Shown here: in pieces, positions 1 to 8,124 of the stretch
Numbering within the stretch: the stretch's first letter is position 1
How the letters are laid out: each line of letters opens with the position of its first letter
Source of the DNA: UTCFX2 sp963788305
GTDB lineage: Bacteria > Chloroflexota > Anaerolineae > Anaerolineales > UBA4823
Direction of reading: 5' to 3'
Assembly (NCBI GenBank): GCA_963788305.1
Contig: CAWBGK010000011.1
Coordinates: forward strand, 433,758 to 497,757
Length of the DNA: 64,000 bases
The notes under the pieces: generated by a model
Databases searched by the model: none
Told to the model about the DNA's origin: nothing
Seen by the model: only the letters and a program-made list of their open reading frames with translations
Position numbers and translations under genes: made by a program

Positions 1-1583
1 TTAAAATACTGGCCGACCTCCTCCAAGGTATGGTCTTTTCCATCCACAAGCCCAAATCGCAGCTCCAGCACCTGGCGTTCTCTTTCAGAAAGCACCGCCA
101 GGGCGTTCTTGACCGATTCGCGCAGCATTTCACGGGCTGCCGCGTCGATCGGCTCCTGCGCATCCTCGTCCTCAATAAAATCCCCAAGCTGACTGCTCTC
201 CTCGGATCCAACCGGGCTGTCGAGTGACATCGGCTCTTCCATTGCACGCATGATCCGGTTCACTTTTACAGCCGCTCGATTCCAACGCCTGCGGACATCC
301 GCCTCCACCGGAGTAGACTCTGCCTGCGAGCGTAAGATCGCCTGTCGATCTCTCGGTTCAAGATATCCTGCCTCCAGAGCAATGTCTTCAACGGTCGGCT
401 CTCGCCCCAGTTTCTGGATCAGCTCTCGCTGGATTCGTAACAGTCGATTCAAGGACTCAAAAATATGCACCGGAATGCGGATCGTGCGGGCCTGATCTGC
501 AATCGAGCGGCTGATGGATTGGCGAATCCACCAGGTCGCATAAGTACTGAACTTATACCCTCTTGTTGGATCGAATTTTGTGACAGCCCGCAAAAGTCCG
601 ATATTCCCTTCCTGGATCAGATCCAGAAAATAGCTGCCGCGCCCAATATAACGTTTGGCAACGCTGACGACCAGCCGCAAATTTGCACGAATGATCGCGT
701 TCTGGGCATCCTCGCTGCGGGTGATGATGCCTTCGATCTCACGCAAAAGCAGGTCTTTATCAGGAAGAGAATTCAAGAAGATTTCTTCTCCCGGGAGAGA
801 GTCGGTTTCGGCGACATGAACCTTCAAGCTCTCGCTTGTCTTTTCCGGCAGCATATAAAGATATAAGAATACTGTGAATGCAATTCTGGCAATGTCATTC
901 CATAACGGATCGATCCCCCATAGTCCGTTATTAAGGTAAGCTCGCAAGTAGGATGGAACCAAGCTTTGCCAGGTTGTGCGCAGCATCTGCGCTTCGCTGA
1001 TGATCAGCACAAAATCGGGACGATCAAATGCCAACCGCCGGGTATCTTCAATCACACGCGACCAGGATGTCGCCAGGTCTTCATAAAGCGCCCGATAGAT
1101 TCGCCCGGCAGCATCCGGGTCTTTCAATGCCAATCTGGGATCGTGTGTTTTGACCTCTGCAGTTTCGGGCTGGCGCGCCAGCGGGTGCTGGCGGCTCAAC
1201 ACATTCAGGCGGCGGAATGCATCCAGGCGTGTCGCCAGCCAAAATTCCTGGTCTGATGTGAGCAGATCGATACTCCCGATCTCCTTGAGGTACAACCTGA
1301 CCGGATCTTCATTGATCTCTGAAAGCACCCGTGGATCACGAAGTATTTCCAGCGCCTCTTCTTTTACCAGGGTCTCAATATCGTCAGTCTCCAGACTTAA
1401 GCTTTCATCATCAATCTCATCTCCGGGTAAAAGGTCTTCATCCAGGTCCAGCAGATCATCCATGCCATTTCTGGAACTATCTTCCTTGTCTTCGACGATG
1501 TTTTCAACCTGGAAATTTTCGGTCTCGCCTTGATCCGGGTAGGATTCCGAGATCGTTTGTTCGTTATCGGGTGTTTCGGACAT
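1..1583 (-). CDS. rpoD: RNA polymerase primary sigma factor (sigma-70 family), 3' end cut by window edge
   Basis: This is a sigma-70 family factor that directs RNA polymerase to promoters. The reading frame is open from an ATG at 1583 to the left edge. It begins with an acidic N-terminus, then a region 1.2-like segment (NEDPVRLYLKEIG), a non-conserved insertion, region 2 (FSTYATWWIRQSI), region 3, and the start of region 4 (SERERQVLELRFGL) at the edge, so the final helix-turn-helix residues lie outside the window. It sits 76 bases downstream of dnaG on the same strand, the classic dnaG-rpoD arrangement of the macromolecular synthesis operon. It could be a second primary-like sigma factor instead of the housekeeping one, because Chloroflexota often have several. 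Confidence 0.93.
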   Translation of the reverse strand, partial: MSETPDNEQTISESYPDQGETENFQVENIVEDKEDSSRNGMDDLLDLDEDLLPGDEIDDESLSLETDDIETLVKEEALEILRDPRVLSEINEDPVRLYLKEIGSIDLLTSDQEFWLATRLDAFRRLNVLSRQHPLARQPETAEVKTHDPRLALKDPDAAGRIYRALYEDLATSWSRVIEDTRRLAFDRPDFVLIISEAQMLRTTWQSLVPSYLRAYLNNGLWGIDPLWNDIARIAFTVFLYLYMLPEKTSESLKVHVAETDSLPGEEIFLNSLPDKDLLLREIEGIITRSEDAQNAIIRANLRLVVSVAKRYIGRGSYFLDLIQEGNIGLLRAVTKFDPTRGYKFSTYATWWIRQSISRSIADQARTIRIPVHIFESLNRLLRIQRELIQKLGREPTVEDIALEAGYLEPRDRQAILRSQAESTPVEADVRRRWNRAAVKVNRIMRAMEEPMSLDSPVGSEESSQLGDFIEDEDAQEPIDAAAREMLRESVKNALAVLSERERQVLELRFGLVDGKDHTLEEVGQYF

Positions 1584-1659
1584 CGCGATTAAATCCTGGC
1601 ATTGGTTGTTATCTTAAACTTGTCAGAAGCAACTCTTACCATGTTCCCCTGCAGGCCAG

Positions 1660-3624
1660 TTAAGACCGTCCTCCCGGCGTGCGGCTGGTATATTTCTTCA
1701 TCGCTCGGTCGATATGAAAACGAATTCCTGATAGTTGTAACATAGAATGATTGTATTGGGAGGAATTGCCACCACTCTGGTTCTGAGCATCCTCCATGAG
1801 GAACCTATGGTATTCAATTTCCTGGTTTATTTTTGTCCGCCTTAAATCAAGCAATCCGCGCATCAGGTCTTCCAGGACACGATCCTCGTTTGGGTCAATC
1901 CTGGTTGTCCTTTCAAGCAGGCTGTCCGCCAGCTCCATCAGAGGCAGCGAAAGGTTATTGAAAACATAATTCAATGGCTCGGCAAGATCTTGATCTACCG
2001 CCTCCTGAAGACGGCACAAGATCGCCTGATGATCAGAATGGTCGAAATCAACCGTCGACAGCCTGGCCAAACCTTCCTCCTGGAGCCGGCGATCGACCTG
2101 ATAAAGCAAACCCGGACGTCGCAGCAAAATTCCCATGCAATGAGCTTCTAAGGCATAGCTGTTCAGGGATGTTGTCTTCTGCTGCACCGGCTGAGGCGTA
2201 TCAGCTGATGCTGGAGAAATCTTCCGACTAGTTTGGCGGCGGCGTTGCAGCTTCCCAGGAGAAATCTCATCCAATGCCCGTTCATTTACACGCAGCAAGC
2301 GCGCAAGCCGCTGTCGGTAGGTATCACGCTCGATTGGGCTGGGTACATCCTCAATCAAGGGGATAACCTGGGTGGCAATCTCATTTTTTGCTTTTGGATC
2401 ATCCAAATCGCGGTCGGCTGCCAACGTTTCCATGACGTGGATGACAATTGGACGAGAACTTTCGACAAGCCGCTGCCACTCCGCGGGGTCTCGGTTGACA
2501 ACTTCATCGGGATCCATCCCATCTGGGAGAGTTGCTACCCGGATATCCGCCTGAAGACGTGCTTCTTGCCTCAGTAATCCGCGCGCATCAAAAACTGGTT
2601 CGCTTTCGTGATCCATTGTTTGCCGGGCGATTTCCAGGCCTCGAAGCGTGGCTTTGCTGCCCGCCGCATCCGGATCAAGCGCCAGAACAATTCGACGGCT
2701 GTGGCGTTTCAGCAAATAAAGCTGGTGTTCCGTAAGCGCAGTCCCCATCGGCGAAACCGCGTTCTCAAATCCAGCCTGGTGAAGGGCGATAACGTCCAGA
2801 TATCCCTCCACGATAACCGCTTGATCCTGAGTCCGGATTACCTTGCGAGCCCGATCCAGACCATAAAGCAATCGACCTTTGTCAAAAACCGGCGTCTGCG
2901 GCGAATTTATAAATTTAGGAATGTCATTCGGATCAAGAACACGCGCACCAAATCCAGCCATCCGTGTGCGCATATCCCGGATCGGAAAGATGATCCGGTT
3001 ACGGAACCTGTCATATACATCCTCCCTCTTGAGCCGACCCTTCTGTTCAGCAGAACCCGGTTCCCGCTCAGTCACAAGCCCTGCCGCCAGCAAATCATCA
3101 ATTCGGTGGCCTTTCGATGAAAAGAAGCTGACCAGGGCATCCCAGGATGCCGGCGCATATCCCAGACCGAATGACTCTAGCGTCTCATCCCGAAGACTTC
3201 GCCTCTGGCGCAGATATTCCAGCGCCGGTTTCCCGGCTTGAGAATGCATCAGCTGGTGCTGAAAGAATGTGACTGCTTCTTCCAATAAGGCTCGCAAGTT
3301 GTCGTGTTCTTCTGCCGCAGACTGTTCTTCACCGGAATGTGGTTTGAGCTGGATTCCTGCCCGGTCTGCCAGATAGCGCAGCGTTTCTGAAAAATCCCAC
3401 CCTTCTTTTTTCATTACAAAGCGGAAGATATCACCACCCTCGTTGCATTGCCCAAAACAGCGCCATGTCCCACTATCGGGAAAAACGACGAATGCAGGCG
3501 TTCGCTGGTTGGGGTGAAAAGGACAAAAACCTGTATAGTTCTTCCCTGAACGGCGAAGCTGAACGGACTCTGAAACCAGATCAACAATATCAATCCGGTT
3601 TTTTATCTCATCGACATCGGACAT
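1660..3624 (-). CDS. dnaG: DNA primase
   Basis: DnaG makes the RNA primers for chromosome replication. The 654-residue protein has an N-terminal CHC2-type zinc finger (C34, H37, C56, C60), where the last pair is spaced C-x3-C (CFGQC), not the usual C-x2-C. The RNA polymerase core follows, with a TOPRIM segment at about residues 260-350 (VIVEGYLDVIALHQAG, then ALDPDAAG). The C-terminal part, from about residue 450, is the helicase-binding region. The ATG at 3624 gives the expected N-terminus. It is followed at 76 bases by rpoD and is probably co-transcribed with it. The 95 bases upstream, between it and the histidine kinase, show no clear terminator. Confidence 0.96.
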   Translation of the reverse strand: MSDVDEIKNRIDIVDLVSESVQLRRSGKNYTGFCPFHPNQRTPAFVVFPDSGTWRCFGQCNEGGDIFRFVMKKEGWDFSETLRYLADRAGIQLKPHSGEEQSAAEEHDNLRALLEEAVTFFQHQLMHSQAGKPALEYLRQRRSLRDETLESFGLGYAPASWDALVSFFSSKGHRIDDLLAAGLVTEREPGSAEQKGRLKREDVYDRFRNRIIFPIRDMRTRMAGFGARVLDPNDIPKFINSPQTPVFDKGRLLYGLDRARKVIRTQDQAVIVEGYLDVIALHQAGFENAVSPMGTALTEHQLYLLKRHSRRIVLALDPDAAGSKATLRGLEIARQTMDHESEPVFDARGLLRQEARLQADIRVATLPDGMDPDEVVNRDPAEWQRLVESSRPIVIHVMETLAADRDLDDPKAKNEIATQVIPLIEDVPSPIERDTYRQRLARLLRVNERALDEISPGKLQRRRQTSRKISPASADTPQPVQQKTTSLNSYALEAHCMGILLRRPGLLYQVDRRLQEEGLARLSTVDFDHSDHQAILCRLQEAVDQDLAEPLNYVFNNLSLPLMELADSLLERTTRIDPNEDRVLEDLMRGLLDLRRTKINQEIEYHRFLMEDAQNQSGGNSSQYNHSMLQLSGIRFHIDRAMKKYTSRTPGGRS

Positions 3625-3719
3625 TTCTTCTTAATACTCCAGCATCAGACTATGAATATTTTTCGATCAAACCCAACTCATTCAACGTTCCCCCTGTTTC
3701 TTTTAAAAGAGGAGGTTGA

Positions 3720-6570
3720 TCATGCTTGGTTTACCGGCAGCCACACCTGGAAGGTAGAACCTTTGCCAGGTTCGCTTCGTACATCTATTTCACCCCTGTG
3801 AAAGTCAATAATTTCCTTCACGATTGCGAGTCCCAACCCGGTTCCATGCATCTCCGATTGGCGAACATTTCCGCCGCGAAAGAACCGCTCAAAAATATGC
3901 GGAATGTCCTGCGGATTGATCCCAATCCCTGTATCCTGAATCGTCATGCTGACCCCACCATGGTTGCAGGAAGTTATAACCTGGACCTCGCCTTTGGGCG
4001 AGTAGCGGATCGCGTTGGTCACCAGGTTGGTAATCATCCGCGCAATCTGGTTCTGTTCTGCATAAATTGCAGGTAAGGTCGGGTCAGGGATGAATACCAG
4101 ACGCACCCCAGATGCTTCGGCGAGCGGCATATAGGCTGTAAGTACCTGCTCGGTCAAACCATTTAAATCAGCGCGATTGAAGACAACGGGTCTGGACTTT
4201 GAAGCTGTCAGACGTGAGAGGTCCAGGATATCTTCTACCAGTTTTGTCAGGAGCTCGCTCTGCTCCTTTACAACGTTCAAAAAGCGGTTGTGCCGCTCAG
4301 GAGGCGTGGACTTCAGCAGTTCAATATAAAGGCTGATATTGGTGATCGGCGTCCGCAGCTCATGGGATACATCCGAGATGAACGTGTCCTTCATCCGGTC
4401 AAGCTCTTTTTGGCGGGTGATATCCGTTTGAGATCCAACATACCCAACTGCCTGACCCTGGCGATCATGGATCGGAGCAATAGTGAATTGGATGTTATAT
4501 TGTCCACCAGACTTGCGCCTGCCGATCAGCTCATCGCTCCAGACAGCCTCCTCGATTCAGCGCCTCTTGGATTGCGGTCACCCGGGCAACTCCGTTTTCT
4601 GCAGCAATCGTCTGAAAGAGATTATCACCCCGAATTTCTTCGGCGTGGAACCCAGAAAGCCTCTCAAATGCCTGGTTCACAGTCAAGATGGACCCATCCA
4701 GATCGATCACTACCACGCCATCACCAACGCTGGCCAGAATAGCTTCCACCCGCTCTTTTGCTTCGTAAAGCTCGGTTGTCCGCTCCTCAACACGTTTTTC
4801 CAGCTCGCTGGCGTGGTCTTTCAAATCTGTCAGTAAATGAATATTCTCAATGATCGGACTGATCTGCTGGACAACCACCCTGAGGATATCCATGTCATCG
4901 CCGCTGAAAACATCTCCCCCCATTTTGGGGCCCAGCGCCAGCAGACCCTGAATTTGACCATGACCGATGATCGGTATCCACAGGTGGATTTGTTCGGTGT
5001 TGAGCAGTTGCAGCTCCTGAGGCGTCAACGTAACCTGCGAGAGCTCCTGCATCAAAGCCGTTCGATCCGTTGCACCGATTTTCAGCAGGTAGGTCAGACT
5101 GGATCGGGGCAGCACTGGAAAATCTATTTTTGGGCGATCCCGTCCGCTACCGCTGAATGATGTTTCAACCACCGAGAAATCCCCGCTCTGATCGCGTAAA
5201 AAAACAACGGCTTCTTCCAGGCGCAATGTGGCGACCAGCCGCGCGCTGACAGTCTGAGCAAGCGTTTCCAGTTCGGTAATCTGGGAAAGGTTTTCTGTGA
5301 TTTGGCGAATACCGATCCGGTAGTCATACCAGCCGCCATAAAAAACCCGGTCAACCAACCTCTGTACCCATCGGTGAAGCGGGATGAAGATGCTGGCAAG
5401 CACTAAAACCAGAGTGGTATTGATCAGCGGAGTTGTCCCCACATTCTCGGGCATCCAGCGGTTCATAACGGCATAAAGGACAAGATAGAAAGCACCCAGG
5501 GTTGAATAGACCAGGATAAGTGTTGCCCCACGATTGATCTTTTGATCGAACTCGATCAGATGGAAGCGAAAGATTGCGTAGGCATAAGTAAGCGGCAGCA
5601 GCCCAAGCAGGAAGAAGGCAAACGAATAAGGGATCAGAGGCTGTTCGAACAGCACTTCCGGGAGGATAGTAAGGATTATGAACGAAAAGGCTGCAAGCGC
5701 AGCGCCGAAGAGCACCAATCTGATCCGCCCACGCACGCCAGGGGATTCTGCATGCCTGTAGCTGTGTACCAATAAACTGACCACAATGATCAGGTTTGCC
5801 GATAGAAAGAGCCGGTTCAAAGCCAGGTAGCTCGGATACCAGCTGAAGGACATCCTTTGAGCAGGGTCGAAAAACAGAAACGGCACTATCCCTAGAAGTG
5901 CGATCAGGTAGAGTGTTATAAGGAAAGCCTTTTTGAATTTATGACGGACAACTTGCGGAAAAAGCATATGGAATTGGACCGATACCGGTCCCAATATCCA
6001 AACCAGGCTGTAGAAAAGAACAGTCGCCCAATCCAGGCGCATCGTTGAAGCTGCACCAGCTGTAAACGTCGCTGCACTGGTATAGAACCAGAGCGAATAG
6101 ATATTGCTCCCTTTATCAGAAGGCTTAAATGCCTGGATTACCAGTCCAATCCCCCAAAAGACAAGGGCGACAAGGATTGCGACCAACCGGCTCGCCAGCA
6201 AGGGGGGAGACGGCTCTTCAAGGGTGATTAGTACCTTCGCTTCTTCTCCATCCCGCAAAACAAGGAACTCAATTTTATCCCCACTGGTTTTATTCAACGC
6301 GGAATAATTGATTTCGGTTCGCACGAGAGGCTTATCGTCATATGAAACGATCGTATCCCCTTCCTGCAATTTACCTTTGGAAGGCCCATCGGGGTCAAGT
6401 GAAACAATTACCCTGGACGAATTGAGTCCATCGATTCCATCGTCCGGGTAGGAAATGAGCAGTCTTGTCGTTACAACCATTAAGATGAAAACTGCCAGGG
6501 GAATGATAAAAGGTATTATCGTCGCCAGTTGGGACTTTTTATATGCAGGGGAGACGCGCGCAGCCTCCAT
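3720..6570 (-). CDS. ComP-like membrane sensor histidine kinase (PDZ, multi-TM, GAF, PAS, HisKA, HATPase), frame break near 4540
   Basis: This is a sensor kinase of about 950 residues read across one frame break. Seen in order: a first membrane helix (about 18-38); a PDZ-like domain (about 50-120, with LQEGDTIVSYDDKPL); eight or nine hydrophobic segments (about 127-398); a GAF-like region (about 425-570); a coiled coil; a PAS domain; a HisKA box (SDVSHELRTP); and a HATPase domain with N, G1 (DTGIGI) and G2 (GTGLGLAIV) boxes. The order helix-PDZ-multiple TM resembles the input module of Bacillus ComP, the receptor of the prenylated ComX pheromone, although ComP has a HisKA_3 output. The PAS domain stops at 4531, but its continuation (WSDELIGRRKSGG) is intact in the next frame, so one base is probably extra near 4535-4548. 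It starts 28 bases after the prenyl synthase. No response regulator is adjacent. Confidence 0.85.
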
Positions 6571-6598
6571 AATGATTAGATTCTAGCACAAAGGCATA

Positions 6599-7622
6599 TT
6601 AATAAAAATAATGCCGTCTGAAATAGCACAATTCGGCTGGTTCTGAAGAGCAAGGGAACACTAGACTGATTTTTTCGCTGAAGTGTAAACCATCCAGAAG
6701 GGCAATTAATTTGACCTTTCGCCGGCTGCTGAGCCTGAGCCTTCTCAAGGCCTTCCAGGCCGAGAAAATAATGGAAATCCTGTTCTGCGAGAAGAGACAT
6801 CGTACCGCCAAATTGATCGATCATTCGAAAGATTTCTTCAGCATTCTGATTATCTTGACTTTCAAGCTGCAGCCGACGCAGAAGCACTATTTTTTCTTCT
6901 TCTGAACAGGTTTCTAAGACCGAAACGACCGGGAATGAGCGGATCAGGTTGGTGATTTTCTGCGCGGCTGGGTCAGCATTTAGCCGTTTGAAGTCCATGA
7001 GGTCGTCCGACAGCTGAACCAACAGACCCATCTGCTTACCATACTGTTGAAAGCCATCCAGGATCTTCGAACTCGGTCGGTTGCAAGGCGGGCGCCCGCC
7101 CAACACGCCATCGAGAAAAAAGTACCCGATTTGGCAGCAGCTATTCTTTGATATTCCTCCAGGTTCGGTTTCTCTACCATAAGATCAAGGTGTTGACCGC
7201 TGCACATCTCCATGAAACGGCTCAGCATACCCGATCGTATCTCCCTGGCTGCCGCTTTGATCTTCCAGCCACAAATCCAGGCGGCTTAACAGTAAGCTGG
7301 CAGTGAAATATAATCCCGTCGCTGCAGATATCGCCCCCCTTGACCCGATCTCCGCCCACCAGACATCAGGATCATCTCGATCCTCGACGTCATCCATAAC
7401 TTTCGCTGCCGCATAATACAACAGCCATGCAGCCGCAATGGGGAGCGCAACATCTGGGGCTCCGCCAGCAGCCTGGCAGCAAAGGCCTGGGAGCAAAGCC
7501 CATTCGCGATTGTCATTCTCCCCATTCAGAGCATTTAACGCAAAGCGCATAGCCTGAACTATCTCAGGCCATGCGCCAATTTCATTCCAGATTTGATTAA
7601 TATACCCCTGGATGGACTTCAG
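6599..7622 (-). CDS. ComQ-like class I isoprenoid (polyprenyl) synthase, two or three frame breaks
   Basis: This is a trans-isoprenyl synthase-fold enzyme of about 340 residues, assembled across frame breaks near 7240, 7080 and 6715. A first Asp-rich motif (MDDVEDRDD) and a second (VQLSDDLMDF) are present, so Mg-diphosphate binding is likely. The usual chain-elongation signature RRG-x-PT after the first motif is absent: the sequence reads RDDPDVWWAEIG. This departs from housekeeping prenyl diphosphate synthases and is compatible with ComQ-type enzymes that transfer a prenyl group to a peptide Trp. The gene follows the 68-residue peptide gene by about 27 bases and precedes the kinase by 28. 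A GGAGG lies 5 bases before an in-frame CTG at 7622, which may be the start; the first in-frame ATG is at 7550. A pseudogene is possible, but the conserved sequence continues past each break. Confidence 0.72.
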
Positions 7623-7649
7623 CCGTACCTCCAGGTTAAAAAAACAGGA

Positions 7650-7856
7650 TTATGCCCAGTCCCGGAGTTTGTACATCAAGTCCGAGAGTCGTACCTCAGT
7701 CGCCTCGCGGCGTTTCAGCCCCACTTTAAGAAACGCAAGTTCCTCATTTGTCAGCCTCAACCCCTGCTTTGCCAGCGTCCCCTCAGGATCAGTTTTCCAT
7801 TGTGCAGCAAAATCATGATCTGTCGAGAGTTGATGTACAACTTTTCCGAGTGACAT
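7650..7856 (-). CDS. Small peptide, NHLP/LigA-like, candidate prenylated signal precursor
   Basis: A 68-residue peptide with a strong ribosome binding site (AGGAGG, 4 bases before the ATG at 7856). The N-terminal half has the look of the NHLP/LigA-like precursor clan (DPEGTLAKQGLRLTNEEL at about 23-40). The C-terminal part is basic-amphipathic and ends Arg-Asp-Trp-Ala, so Trp67 is penultimate; there is another Trp at position 20. It is the first gene of an operon with a ComQ-like prenyl synthase and a ComP-like kinase. Bacillus ComX precursors are of similar length and carry the prenylated Trp near the C-terminus. The role as signal precursor is inference. It could also be a RiPP-type peptide unrelated to signalling, or a small regulatory protein. 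An in-frame upstream start at 7934 lacks a ribosome site and would lie in the structured leader. Confidence 0.75.
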   Translation of the reverse strand: MSLGKVVHQLSTDHDFAAQWKTDPEGTLAKQGLRLTNEELAFLKVGLKRREATEVRLSDLMYKLRDWA

Positions 7857-7866
7857 TGTTCCTCCT

Positions 7867-7947
7867 TCGAGCAATAACACCTGTGCCTGCTCGAACCAAC
7901 ACTTTACAGTTTTGTAATGTGATCCACCTTGCATTTTTGTAAGGTGG
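7867..7947 (-). promoter_or_regulatory. Structured 5' leader of the peptide operon (three inverted repeats)
   Basis: Between the promoter and the peptide start lie three consecutive dyads: CCACCTT/AAGGTGG (7924-7947), a 9-base imperfect repeat (7900-7921), and TCGAGCA/TGCTCGA with a 14-base loop (7867-7894). The 3' arm of the last one abuts the Shine-Dalgarno AGGAGG (7861-7866). They could be RNA hairpins that tune translation or operator sites for a regulator. Which of these holds cannot be decided from sequence. Confidence 0.55.
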
Positions 7948-7958
7948 ATATTGTGAAT

Positions 7959-7987
7959 AAAATAACACGCTTTCGAAAGGATGTCAA
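7959..7987 (-). promoter_or_regulatory. Sigma-70 promoter of the peptide-prenyl synthase-kinase operon
   Basis: On the minus strand a perfect -35 TTGACA (7987-7982) is followed after 17 bases by a -10 TATTTT (7964-7959). Transcription would start near 7952, giving a leader of about 95 bases before the peptide ATG. Confidence 0.75.
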
Positions 7988-8003
7988 GATGATTTCTACA
8001 GGC

Positions 8004-8049
8004 ACGAAAACAAACCCACCCCCATATATGGGGGTGGGTTTGTTTTCGT
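8004..8049 (-). terminator. 46-bp perfect palindrome, terminator after glyQS
   Basis: A 46-base perfect palindrome centred on TATA, with GC-rich inner stem and A-tract/T-tract outer arms, so a U-run forms in both directions. It lies between the end of glyQS (8125) and the promoter of the peptide operon (-35 at 7987), insulating one from the other. Confidence 0.85.
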
Positions 8050-8124
8050 AGTTTTCTTGTTTGTTAAAAAGAGGTTTTGAAAAAACCGCTCAGATTATCT
8101 AAGACTTAACAGCAGGCATCCAAC

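Noticed and set aside
7650..7934. A longer 94-residue form of the small peptide starting at 7934
   Set aside because: The extra N-terminus would be translated from the hairpin leader without a ribosome site, while the ATG at 7856 has AGGAGG at the right distance.
8004..8049. The 46-bp palindrome as a recombination or attachment site
   Set aside because: It lies directly after glyQS and has A- and T-tracts flanking a GC-rich stem, which fits a bidirectional terminator; no integrase is nearby.
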